Source of the DNA: Parietichytrium sp. I65-24A
Lineage: Eukaryota; Sar; Bigyra; Thraustochytrida; Thraustochytriidae
Assembly: GCA_012862575.1 (NCBI GenBank)
Contig: BLSF01000018.1
Coordinates: 563,680-627,679 of the forward strand
Length of the DNA: 64,000 nt
Direction: 5' to 3'
The position numbers were made by a program, and so were the translations under genes. The notes below the pieces were generated by a model. It was not told where the DNA came from. It saw only the letters and a list, made by a program, of their open reading frames with translations, and searched no databases. This document shows positions 10,575 through 20,510 of this stretch, piece after piece (the stretch's first letter is position 1; the number at the start of each line of letters is the position of its first letter).

Positions 10575-10961
10575 ATGTGCTCGAAAGGAGTTTGGCAGCT
10601 GGAGAAGCTGACTTTGCAATACTGCGCATGGGGCGGAAGTAGCAGAGGCATTCGGTCGTTCGTGCGTGACCTTCTGCCGCAGTTCGCAGAAGGCGCGCCG
10701 CAAGTGCAGTTCGTGGTAGCGAAGAAGAGCAACAGACACCCGGTGCTTGTGGGCGAGTACAAAAGCGGCGAGCCCAAGGTGGTGGACGTCAAGAACGTGG
10801 ATGCCAAAACCGTGCTCAAGTTCTGCAGCGAGTTGAGAAACTCTTCCGGCCGCAAAATGACCAAGTTTAAGAGGTTTGAGATTAAGCGCAACGAGTCCGT
10901 GCAGGGGGTGTGGCAGCCGCAAGCCTCCAAGCAGGTGCAGATGACCGTGAAGGACTTGTAG
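10575..10961 (+). CDS. Mitochondrial large-subunit ribosomal protein mL43 (MRPL43/Mrpl51)
   Basis: 128 residues, the normal length of this small L51/S25/CI-B8 (thioredoxin-like) domain protein. It keeps the family pattern: N-terminal 'LEKLTLQYCAWGGSSRGIRS', a central strand ending 'HPVLVGEY', then 'KNVDAKTVLKF' and the C-terminal 'SVQGVWQP' that matches the conserved 'S.QG.W' of MRPL43. It is a structural protein of the mitoribosome large subunit. No separate presequence is visible, as is common for mL43. Upstream in-frame codons are GTG/TTG, so ATG 10575 is preferred. Confidence 0.82.
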   Translation: MCSKGVWQLEKLTLQYCAWGGSSRGIRSFVRDLLPQFAEGAPQVQFVVAKKSNRHPVLVGEYKSGEPKVVDVKNVDAKTVLKFCSELRNSSGRKMTKFKRFEIKRNESVQGVWQPQASKQVQMTVKDL

Positions 10962-11704
10962 GTGGCGAAGTGGAACTGTCTTGTCGCGCTTGGCGTCCCT
11001 CTCTGCGGCGCATAGTCGGGGTCGTCTGAATGTGAATGAATGTTTGAGACTGGGATGTCGTTGAGTTTTGGTTGAGCTGCACACTCTATCGCTGTCGCCG
11101 TTCCTTTTGCTTTTGCTTTTTTCCAGTGCCGCTGCGCATGCCGATGCCAGCTTCAACGTTGAAAAAATTGTGGGGCTGGTGATTCTAAAATTAGATTATA
11201 TGAAACGCAAACGATTTACTTGCCTCTCCCAATCTCCCTCTCCACGCCAAAGTTGCACGTCGGTCTCCCATTCTGACGCACCATGAGACCAACCAACCCA
11301 ACACACCAACACACCAACACATCACAGCTCGCCAGAACTCTCTCAATCTCGACTCATGGCCGCACCACACACTCTCTCTCTCTCTACCATCGCAGATCAC
11401 AGATCACAGATCGCAGAAAAATATTCAAAACATTCAAAACATACCGTTTATGTTCATTCAATTACACAAACATCAATCATTATCATTGCGCTCATTGCGC
11501 TCATTGCGCTCAAAGACATGCGCACTGGCAGTGAGTACTGAGTACTGAGTACTCACAGCAACCGCGCGCACATTGTCTAGTGTATAGTGCATTGGTACCG
11601 GCGCGTGTACGTTAGAGGCAGGAAGAGCCTGAGCTTGTGCGCCAGCTGTGCTTGCGCGGTGCTCAACTCGCTGGCAAACCCAAAACAAACACCCAAAACG
11701 CTCC
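10962..11704. other. Spacer with short tandem repeats
   Basis: No gene seen. Repeats include ACACACCAACACACCAACAC near 11300, CATTGCGCT in tandem near 11485-11512, and TACTGAGTACTGAGTAC near 11535-11553. Confidence 0.5.
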
Positions 11705-12799
11705 ATGGCGTTGGCGCCAGAGCCCTCGTTGACGCCGTGGCTTCCGCGCGCAACTGCGGCTGACCTCTCGTCCCTCGAGCAGCTGCTATCGCACCGCGCC
11801 GGCACACATGCGTTCCCAAACCACTCGCCCCAAGCAAAGTCCCGTGCGTTTTCCAGCCTGTCCAGCAGCTTGCGCCAGGCGCAGAGGGAAGAAGGAGACG
11901 CACGAGTAGTTGATGGGAATGTGAATGGGAATGGGAATGGGAATGGGAATGGGAATGGGACGGTGCGCAGGGAGACGGGCGTGGGGCGAACGGTGAGAGA
12001 TTCGGACGGGAGCGTGTGGCTGGAGGACGAAGGCGGCGGAAGAAGCGAGCTGGCGCGCACGTGGGAGGAGTATGAGCGACTTGCAATGGTGCACTGCGGA
12101 GTGAAGGGATGGGAATTGGCGTTCGCGCCGTCGGGCATGCATGAGGTGAGTGGGTCGATGGCTGTGCTTGTCGAGTTGTCGAGTTGTGAATTTGCCAGTA
12201 TGCCAAAATGCCAAAATGCCGCCCGGTGTGACTCTGCGCTGGAACGGCGTATCTGTGAATCTGACAATATACAGATGAATGGGGGTTGGGTTTACCTTGG
12301 CCGCGAATTATGGGGATTGTGAATGAGGCGACTGACTGATGCTGGAGGTGTGTCTCTTGTCTTGTGCTTGCTCTTTTTGGTTCGCGAGACAGGAAACCGT
12401 GCAATGGCTTCGGCTTCTTGTGCCAGGGGTGAGTGGATGATGGAAAGAGACCTAGAGATGAGCGGATTGTGTGTCCGTGTATATCACTGACTCAATGGAC
12501 AAATGATTGGCAAACAGCGCCTGGCTATCGATGAGGACAGGGCTGTCTTCATTGAACAAGAGCTGCCCCCAAAGAAAGGCATACAATTTCCAAAGTCTCT
12601 GGCTTACTTGGAGAGCAACCAAATCCAGAAGCGTAATGCGGAGAGGGGAAAACCTGTGACAACTGGAAGACCCGAAAGCTCAAGAAACGCACAGCACAGC
12701 CAACCGCTGCGACCCAGGTCCGGCGTAGCGGGGCAAAGGAAGAGGAGACCGTCTACTGCAACGCGGCGGCCGATCCCGACCCCCTCTGCGAAGAAATAA
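11705..12799 (+). CDS. Hypothetical protein, three exons
   Basis: Proposed exons 11705-12145, 12393-12428 and 12518-12799 encode 252 residues. Both introns are phase 0 with GTGAGT donors and ACAG acceptors, and each has a CTGAC branch-like motif upstream of the acceptor. The joined reading across exons 2 and 3 ('VQWLRLLVPG' then 'RLAIDEDRAVFIEQELPPKK') looks like continuous folded protein. Exon 1 carries an Asn-Gly repeat from a GGGAAT array (about 11925-11962). The C-terminus is basic and Pro/Ser/Arg-rich. I do not recognise the family. A 12-residue middle exon is short but well delimited. Confidence 0.65.
11925..11962 (+). repeat. GGGAAT hexanucleotide microsatellite in coding sequence
   Basis: Tandem GGGAAT units inside exon 1 of the three-exon gene, encoding Asn-Gly repeats. 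Each unit is 6 bp, so unit gains or losses keep the reading frame. Confidence 0.85.
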
Positions 12800-13031
12800 G
12801 GGTCTACAAACCAGGAGAACGTAAACGCGGAGAGGCGACGTATTACTCAGTCTGAGAGAAGGTGCCATGTATATAATAATTCCAAGATTGTAAATGAATG
12901 GCCGCGGCTCGATATATACGTTTTTGAACTTTCACGGTCCATACAAGCGACAAAAAAGAAGAAGAAGAAAGAGGAAAAAACCATATATTTTCAATTCGTC
13001 TTGACCTCCAAGAAAAATCCTAAGAGTTAAT

Positions 13032-14534
13032 TTACACAGCGCCCTGCTCGAGCATGGCCTGGGCAATACGCTTGAAACCACCAATGTTCGCTCCTCTGAC
13101 GTAGTTGACGTGGCCGTCTTTCTCCTCGCCGTCCTCCACACACATTGAGTGAATATCTTTCATGATCTTGCGGAGCTTCTCGTCTACCTCCTCTCTGGTG
13201 TAGGACAGGCGCATCGAGTTTTGAGCCATTTCAAGACCCGAAGTCGCCACACCACCGGCATTTGCTGCCTTTGCTGGTCCGAACAGTACTTTCTTGTCGA
13301 GAAAAGCTTTGATAGCATCGGCCTCGCACGGCATGTTTGCCCCTTCGCAGACAACAGAAACACCATTCTCAATAAGCTTCTTCGCGTCCTCCGCACTCAA
13401 CTCATTCTGAGTTGCCGCTGGAATAGCAACATCGCATTTCACTGACCAAGGCTTCTCGTCCTCCATGTACTTTGCGTCCGAAAACTTGTCGGCATACTCC
13501 TTGATGCGGCCACGCTGTTTCAGCTTGAGGTCAAAGACATACTTGAGCTTCTCCTCGTCGATTCCGCTCTCGTCGTAAATGGTTCCGCTGGAATCACTCA
13601 ACGTGACGACTTTGGCTCCGCAAGCGAGAAGCTTTTCGCATGCATAGAGAGCTACATTTCCTGACCCTGACAAAGCACAGACTTTGCCCTTCAGCGGCCC
13701 GTCCTCGAGCTTGACGCTTTTCTCGCTCTTCTTGTTGTTGTTTTCGGAGCTCCCGTCATCACTATCTGCGCTCGAGTTGTCCGAGCTCCCTTTGGAGGAC
13801 CCTTTTGCGGCCACGAGCATCTCGTGCAAAAAGTACACCACTCCGTACCCAGTGGCCTCCGTGCGGAGGTTGGAGCCTCCATACAGTAGCGACTTGCCAG
13901 TGAACGTTCCAGTGAACTCGTCGCGGATTCGTTTGTATTGGCCAAACATGAACCCGACCTCGCGGGCCGCAACCCCGATGTCTCCAGCAGGCACATCTAC
14001 GGATGGGCCGACGTGCCTTTGCAGCTCTGTGGCAAAGGATTGGCAAAATCTCATTACCTCGTTGTCCGACTTGCCCTTTGGATCAAAATCTGAGCCTCCT
14101 TTGCCTCCGCCGAGAGGCAGCATAGTGAGGGCATTCTTGAAGCATTGCTCAAAACCCAGAAACTTTAGTGTGTCGAGATCCACAGATGGGTGAAAGCGGA
14201 GCCCGCCTTTGTATGGGCCGAGGGTGGAGCTAAACTGCACTCTGAAGCCGCGGTTCACCTGGATGTGTCCATCGTCGTCGATCCATGGCACGCGAAACAT
14301 AACCACGCGCTCCGGCTCGACCATGCGCGACAGGATGTTGCTCTTCACATACTCTTCATGATTCTGCAGCTCATCCCAAATAGACTCCACAAACTCTTCC
14401 ACCGCTTGATGAAAGTTCGGCTCGTTTGGGTTGCGAGCCTTCACCACTTCCAGAAACTCTTTCGCAGACTTGACGTCCTTGTCCTGCTTGAGCTTGAGCT
14501 CCTGTGCTTTCTTCTTGTCGTCTGCCTGCCCCAT
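13032..14534 (-). CDS. NADP-dependent glutamate dehydrogenase (GdhA type)
   Basis: A 500-residue enzyme that interconverts 2-oxoglutarate plus ammonia and glutamate with NADPH. It closely follows bacterial/fungal GdhA: 'RVQFSSTLGPYKGGLRFHPS', the catalytic-lysine loop 'LPLGGGKGGSDFDPKGKS', 'DVPAGDIGV', the dinucleotide-binding 'ALSGSGNVALYA', and 'ANAGGVATSGLEMAQN'. An insertion of about 30 residues, rich in Ser/Asp/Asn/Lys, sits between the substrate domain and the Rossmann domain (around residue 250). The frame stays open upstream to an ATG at 14684, adding 50 basic residues. That could be a targeting extension, but its bases look like leader sequence, so ATG 14534 is preferred. Confidence 0.93.
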   Translation of the reverse strand: MGQADDKKKAQELKLKQDKDVKSAKEFLEVVKARNPNEPNFHQAVEEFVESIWDELQNHEEYVKSNILSRMVEPERVVMFRVPWIDDDGHIQVNRGFRVQFSSTLGPYKGGLRFHPSVDLDTLKFLGFEQCFKNALTMLPLGGGKGGSDFDPKGKSDNEVMRFCQSFATELQRHVGPSVDVPAGDIGVAAREVGFMFGQYKRIRDEFTGTFTGKSLLYGGSNLRTEATGYGVVYFLHEMLVAAKGSSKGSSDNSSADSDDGSSENNNKKSEKSVKLEDGPLKGKVCALSGSGNVALYACEKLLACGAKVVTLSDSSGTIYDESGIDEEKLKYVFDLKLKQRGRIKEYADKFSDAKYMEDEKPWSVKCDVAIPAATQNELSAEDAKKLIENGVSVVCEGANMPCEADAIKAFLDKKVLFGPAKAANAGGVATSGLEMAQNSMRLSYTREEVDEKLRKIMKDIHSMCVEDGEEKDGHVNYVRGANIGGFKRIAQAMLEQGAV

Positions 14535-14684
14535 TTTGCCCTTCTTTCTTATTCGCAATCCAGCGTTCAAACTACTACTCTCTCTGTGTGCGCCTGCCTG
14601 CCTGTTCCTCTGCTTGCTGCTCGTTGCGCGATACCTTTCAACCTCTTCGATGGTTTTGGTTTTGCCGCTTCCTGTTTCTTGCAT

Positions 14685-17600
14685 GTAACAGTCTCGTCCT
14701 ACTGGTACGAACTAGTGACTCTCCAGCTCCTCCCATAGGCGAGGCTGGCGAAGGTTTTCTTTCTTTCTTTTCTTTCTTTCGATCTACGCTTCTTTCTTTC
14801 TTGGCCTCACTGTCAATAGCCTAAATCTGCTGTGCTGCGCTGTCACGATGCTGGTTAGGCCTGAGGTTCGGAACTCGGGAGAACACTTTCCAATTTCCTA
14901 TTTTCCACTTTTCACTTTTCCTTCCTTTCCTTTTTCCTAAATTCTATGTTCGCTGTATGCTCTGTTTTGCATTCGCGGTTGACACTGTGAGTTAGAGAAA
15001 GAACAAACAGCTTTCGAGTGAGGGAGACAACTTGGAGGTGGCGAAATGCACCGTATAGCAGCTACCATGCAGCAGCCCTCGCCTCTGCGTAGGGCCTGAG
15101 GCTTCTTCGTAGTTTCCAACCCAGGACAGCTGCTCAGTAGGTAGTCTGGTCGCGCCTGGTCTTTGCCGCAGCTATAGCTGCGACGGGAGCGGTGGAACAT
15201 GGTGGAACAACGCCAGCAGAGGGGAGCAGTCGTACAAGTTGCGCCAAGTAACTTGAACTTTGGTTACACGCAGATTTCAGAGGAAGCTTAGGTCAGTCGG
15301 GAATCTTTCGGAAGGGAATTTATTATTTGTGCGCTTCTTCACGGTGCGTTCACTGTTCACTCATGTGCCAAGGCACCAGCATGCACCATCAACCATCAAC
15401 TGGTCTTGTTTGTTCCATGAGTTCCGTGAGTTCGTTCCAATGCTTTAATTCTGACTGTGAATCTGAATCTTGCAATCTTCTCCAAAACGGGAGGAACGTT
15501 CCTATGATGACTGAGTGGACTGACTGTGAGTGGACGTAAGCTAGTAGCGGTACTGACAGTGCCAGTACATGTACACCCGTGTATCCTATTTCTGCGCGAC
15601 AAAATATCCGCTGGGCAGCTGAGACTACTGAGACCCGCAGTGGGACTCGTGGCCTTTGGCAATGACATGGTTTATAACTAACATTCGATGGCCAGCGCAG
15701 TGCAGGACCGCTGGACGCCTATAGATCGATCAGCGATGTTGGAAAGTTTGGCAAGTCTAAGACACTCCCAAAGTAATCGAAGACTTGTTTCGAATCACTT
15801 ATTTCGAAGAAAGGAAGAAAGAAAGATGAACCATAAAGTTAGTACTTTCCCGCTGCTCAGTGTCTATACCACACTTGTGCTACTTTCCTCCTGCCTGTTT
15901 CCCGTGAGAGTTTTGAGAGCAACTTGCAGCAAGGTCGGCCACCGCCGTTGCAAAATCGAGATCCCCTCACCCATTGTCGCCGCTGCACTTGTCGGACTTT
16001 TGTCATCATCTATTGCTGCGTTTTGAAAAAAGAATGTCATCAATGATTTCTTTCAGAATTCACTGTCAGAACAGAATAAACAATTCAGAATTCAGATGTC
16101 AATCAAATCAATCCCAACAATCGTTCATTCATCGAAAACAGGAGGAAATAATTCACAGGGTCAACTCTTCATCCTGACATTACCCCAACTCTTATCACTC
16201 ACTGCTACTGAAGCTTATGCCTGTAGAGAGCACTGTGTAATAGGGTACCAATTACTGCCTGCAGTCCAGCTCCAAATTTCCAAACTTTTCTAAACTGACG
16301 CTAGAAGATGAAAGAAAAGATGCCTGGAATTGCTGGAACTCTGTGAGCAAAGTAATCTGTTTCTGACAGTAAATCCTGAACTCTGAGTTCTGAACTCTGA
16401 ATATTATTCTGACTGCGACTTCTGATTCCTGGAGTTTGATGACCAAGTTGATACACTTCGCGTTTCTTCCTACTCTTTTCCGCCAACTTGGATCCCCTCT
16501 GCAGAGGGAATGGGCGATCATAGAACGCGGTTTTGGCAGGCCACTGCGTTGTTGGAATGGCACTAATGTCACCGCTGCGTCGTGGAGCCAGCGAAGGGAC
16601 CGCGACCGCGACATCCACGCCATTTCCAATGCGGACACTCAAGAGTCTCGGTTGAACTACAGTACCTCTGCTGTGCGTGTGGCCGTCAACTCATCTCAAG
16701 TCGGCGAGAAGCTAGTGCTCAAGACTGCGCGCAATGCTGCGTCAGTGAGTCTGTGCAAGGTTGGGGGTTCAAAAAATTTCAACTGCTCGCTTCAAGCTCG
16801 CTCGCGCATTTCTTGGGAGACGCAAGTTGTAGGAAGGACAGAAAATAGCGAAACGAAAAACGGAAGAAACGATGCGGACTGCTCGTGTGACTGACGAGAG
16901 CCTCTCTCTGAGCACAGAGTGGGAACAAGGATGAACAAGGACGTTGGACGTTGTAGCATATTCCTGGACCCATCGATGATGATGCGTTCACCCGGACAAA
17001 AGCACAAAGTCAGGTCCGCCAAAAGCGACTGCAAGAGTGGCGGGGCTCCTCGGTTGCGAGCGAGTTGAAGGCCGGGAAAAGTCCAAGGTCCCTCCGATTG
17101 CCATGGAACATAAAAATCCAGCTTCCTGATCAGCCTGCTCGGACAGGCGATGATGGTACGGGCGGGTACTGAGTACGCGGATACTCTCAGGTTTCTCTGC
17201 CTCTCTCACGCAGGCAGCACAACGAAAGCACGCAAGCCAAGTTGCGACCCCAAAGGCTCGCCATCATTCAGACTGTTGCGTTCGCGATTCTGTGTGGTAC
17301 CCAAGTCATTCCAAGACCCTGCGATCAAACATGAGTTTCGCGAGATAAATATTACAAGTCCTGCGCTGGCCACTCGTAATGATTCCTATTGTCGCAATGC
17401 CTCACCTCAACCTACTGGTAAATTTTTAGCCGAGACTACTTCCCTACACTTAGGTTAGGACAATTTTATCGAAGTCAGTAGGCGATAGGCACCGAGTATT
17501 AGCGTTCTGGGTACATAGAGATCGCCGAGTGCCTCACTCGTCGCTGCTAGTCTGGATAGTGACTACTGGTAATGTAAGGTTGGGCATAGATATCTATCGT

Positions 17601-18647
17601 CCTCAATGTCTTGCAACTTGCTTGTTTGTTGAATTTTCTTGTTGCCACTGGCAATGTTGCCACTGTTGCCACTGCCTTGGCAGATCAGATCAAATGAAAT
17701 GAACGCGACGATCACTGCCATAGGCTAGCTGCCTGGGAAACTCTTCGGAATGAACGCTTGCGTCTCTTGCCTCCTTTGAAAGAATGGAAAAGACTGAAAT
17801 CTGTGAAATGGGATGACAGGCGGGCAGTCCTATTCGAGAGGGTACACACTTTCTCTGTCATGCATGAACTCAGGCAATTCCTGTGAAATGCGATGTCAAA
17901 GGCAACCATTGCAAGTTTAGTCCCGCGTGGGTCCGGCCTCAAACGTAGTACTTTGGCGGCATGGTCACGGTGGGCGAGCCGGTACCGGTAAGCGAACGGT
18001 TACTGCAAACTGGAGCCTCAAGCATGCCATGATTACCGACTGCGTGCGGGCAGGCAAGTCCGTTTAGACAAAAGCGCGCGGGGTTGGTTATGGTTGGTGA
18101 CATCTCAAGCAACGCGGAGCTGCACCTTGGAGAACTGCAAGGATTGGAGCTGTCAGAGCAAGCAAGGGTGGTCAAGATGGCTTCGCGCAAAAGTGTACTG
18201 CGGGAGGTGGTGCTTGCGAGACTGGTGCGATACTTGAGGAGTGAGAGGACAAGGCAAGGCTTTGCGAGCTTTGTCGTGCTTCTTTGGGCTTGCTATGTTC
18301 GCCTCAAGCTCTGAGAAGTGCGATGAACCCCACCACTGACGACCGTCCACTCATTCGAGCCTTCTCAGCATTATTACATCACGCCGAGACTGTGGATCCA
18401 CGCGTTGTCATCCCCAACTTGCAAAACTGTGGCAGTTGGCTGCCGCGCCGTGGCAAGGGGGTCGACACCCTCTTCACGAGAGCAGGCCGTGACCTTTGTA
18501 CTGTGATTTATATTTTTATGTTTTGGCTTGACAGTGTGAGTTTAAATATAAAGTGATTCGAAATTTTTACTTGAAAACGAACATCTGTGAGACAGGATTT
18601 GATTGTCAAACGCGAGTGTCAGTGTCCGTCCGAACAGTGCCTATGAG
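14685..18647. other. 4-kb spacer without recognisable genes
   Basis: Short ORFs here (for example 15688-16026 and 16436-16894) lack recognisable domains and were not called. The stretch holds TTTCTTTC tracts near 14760-14800, AGAATTC-type words at 16050-16100 and 16375-16410, and TACTGAGTAC near 17165-17175. It may hold undetected multi-exon or non-coding genes. Confidence 0.4.
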
Positions 18648-19544
18648 CTACTTTTTCGGCACCAGAGCGAAGACGTTGACTGGCATAGCGGTCGCGCCCT
18701 TGAACTTTGGCGGGTTAACGACAAGAGGAAACTTGTACTTTTTGAGCGAGTTACAAGCTTCTCCAATCGCCTCCATGTTCAAGTTTTCAACGATGTAGAT
18801 ACCGTTATCAGGGATCAAGATCCGGTGAACTGCGAAGACGCTTTCGGCCGTCTTGAATTCCAGAGTAAGGGTGTCGCCTCCAACCAGGAACACCTTCTTG
18901 TCAGCCAACCAGTTTGCAGCCTCCGCACCGATACCTGGTGTGTCGGCACTGTATTTAGTTGGGTCACTTTTGAAGAACTGCCCGTATCCGCTCCTGATCA
19001 AGATTGAATCCCCAGCCCTGATCTTCGTGTTGCCTTGAAACTTGGCGGTGTTTTCAAGGTCAGCTGCAGTAATTTCGTAACCAGGCTCCAGAGCATCCAC
19101 CTTCTTGTAGCGTGCAACGTCCAAGAGAACTGCTCGGTTGATGTACTTTTCAGCCGGGTATTCAGTGATATCAAGCTTGGTCAATCCATACTCTCCGGTC
19201 GCGTCTTTTGCGTTGATTCCTCCGTAGAGAATCGATTCACCTTCGGAGTTGACGTGGCCAATGTGTCCTAACGCGTCGATTGTAGGGGCCCCGTGCTGCC
19301 CACTGAAATACATCTTCTCCGAGGCAAACGAGAGCGATGGGATGTTGAACCCAAGGGATTCCTCATGTGTGATGGCCCAGCTGATGGAGTATTGCTCATT
19401 GAATCCCACAAGAGGTGACTCCGGCTCCCACACGTGGTTCAAGTCGACGACACTTGCCAACTCATCCATGAGATCCCAGTTAAAATTGGGCCGCTTTCCG
19501 CTCGCCGCTCCAGCAAGCGCCGCAAGCAATACGATAGTGCGCAT
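18648..19544 (-). CDS. Secreted cyclase-family hydrolase (PF04199, kynurenine formamidase-like)
   Basis: 298 residues with an N-terminal signal peptide ('MRTIVLLAALAGAASG'), so probably secreted or in the endomembrane lumen. The metal-binding motif of the cyclase/kynurenine-formamidase superfamily is represented by 'GQHGAPTIDALGHIGH' (about residues 83-98), close to the HxGTHxDAxxH pattern. 'AGDSILIRSGYGQFF' and 'GIGAEAANWLADKKVFLVGGD' match the later conserved blocks. Members hydrolyse amide or ester bonds such as N-formylkynurenine; the substrate here cannot be assigned. It is isolated, with several kilobases of spacer on both sides. Confidence 0.8.
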   Translation of the reverse strand: MRTIVLLAALAGAASGKRPNFNWDLMDELASVVDLNHVWEPESPLVGFNEQYSISWAITHEESLGFNIPSLSFASEKMYFSGQHGAPTIDALGHIGHVNSEGESILYGGINAKDATGEYGLTKLDITEYPAEKYINRAVLLDVARYKKVDALEPGYEITAADLENTAKFQGNTKIRAGDSILIRSGYGQFFKSDPTKYSADTPGIGAEAANWLADKKVFLVGGDTLTLEFKTAESVFAVHRILIPDNGIYIVENLNMEAIGEACNSLKKYKFPLVVNPPKFKGATAMPVNVFALVPKK

Positions 19545-20456
19545 TTTTCGAATCGCTTTTCCTCTTCCCTTTTCGATGACTGCAAGACGGGCTCAACTCA
19601 ATCGCGATCCAACCTGCAACCAAGTTGGGTGTCTGCCAGTCTGCGAGATCCGCCCTCCGCCCTCCGCCGACGCTAACTAGCCCTCCCCTATAATGGCAGT
19701 CTCTTCTACTTAAGCCACAAGAAGAAAAAACACGCATCTTCTCGCTCTCCTTCATTGAGGCCCCCCCCCACCACACGCAACAATAACATCTTTTATGTTT
19801 GGTATGTCAGGTCCTGTGAACAGACAGACAACTGAGCCGCTTGGACTCGAACGGGTCAGTTGGAGTGCGCCTTTTCAAAATTCACTCATGCACTAGAAGG
19901 CTTTCTTTAAATCTTCTTTTTCTTTTCTCTTTTTGTACAAATAAAAATATTGTCCAAAAGTGTTCCTCAATGAGCATGTTCTGCAAGTAATCCAAGTGTT
20001 CAAAGTAATTTCTGTTAAGGGGAGTTGCCCGTTTGATAAAGTTACTACTAGTACTGACAGCCACAGGACTCGCACGAATACGCTACTAGAAAGAAGAGAT
20101 CGCCAAGATCCTCCACAAGGTGTTTCTATTGCGGGTGCTAGCCAAATGGGTGTGCACTAAGTGCTGCCAATGTACTCTCCACGTAGCACTAAAGTGGCAT
20201 ATCATACCCATGGCGTTGAGCGTGAGACTCTTAGTCGTGAATAACGTTTATCTGTGAGAGTCAAGACGCTTTCGCGTAAGATTGGCGCCACTTGAGTGTA
20301 AAGTACAGGTAGGAGAGGAGGTTGAACCATGTTGAACCTTCGAGTTCAGATCTCTTTCTGAATTTTGAATTCTCTCGCCAATTGTTTTTTCGAGTGTGGT
20401 GTCCGAAGCTCTCCTCAGAACATGGCAAAGGCGGCGCTATGTGGACAAAATTTCTA

Positions 20457-20510
20457 CCTCTAGCTAGAGGCTAGCTAGGCTCGCAACGCCTCCACTAGCT
20501 CTAGAGCTAG
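20457..20510. repeat. Palindrome pair of CTAG-type words
   Basis: Two perfect palindromes lie close together: 14 bp at 20457-20470 (CCTCTAGCTAGAGG) and 16 bp at 20495-20510 (CTAGCTCTAGAGCTAG), with a further CTAGCTAG between them. There is no gene nearby. Confidence 0.85.

Noticed and set aside
10248-11156. 302-codon minus-strand ORF over mL43
   Set aside because: It is the complement of the mL43 gene and its leader; the mL43 match is clear.
15688-16026. 112-codon ORF with a hydrophobic C-terminal part
   Set aside because: No domain, no convincing codon pattern, and it lies in repeat-rich spacer; hydrophobic runs arise easily from its T-rich bases.
19830-19865. TTCGA-containing stretch resembling a tRNA T-arm on the minus strand
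   Set aside because: The flanking bases do not form a stem and no D-arm is present.
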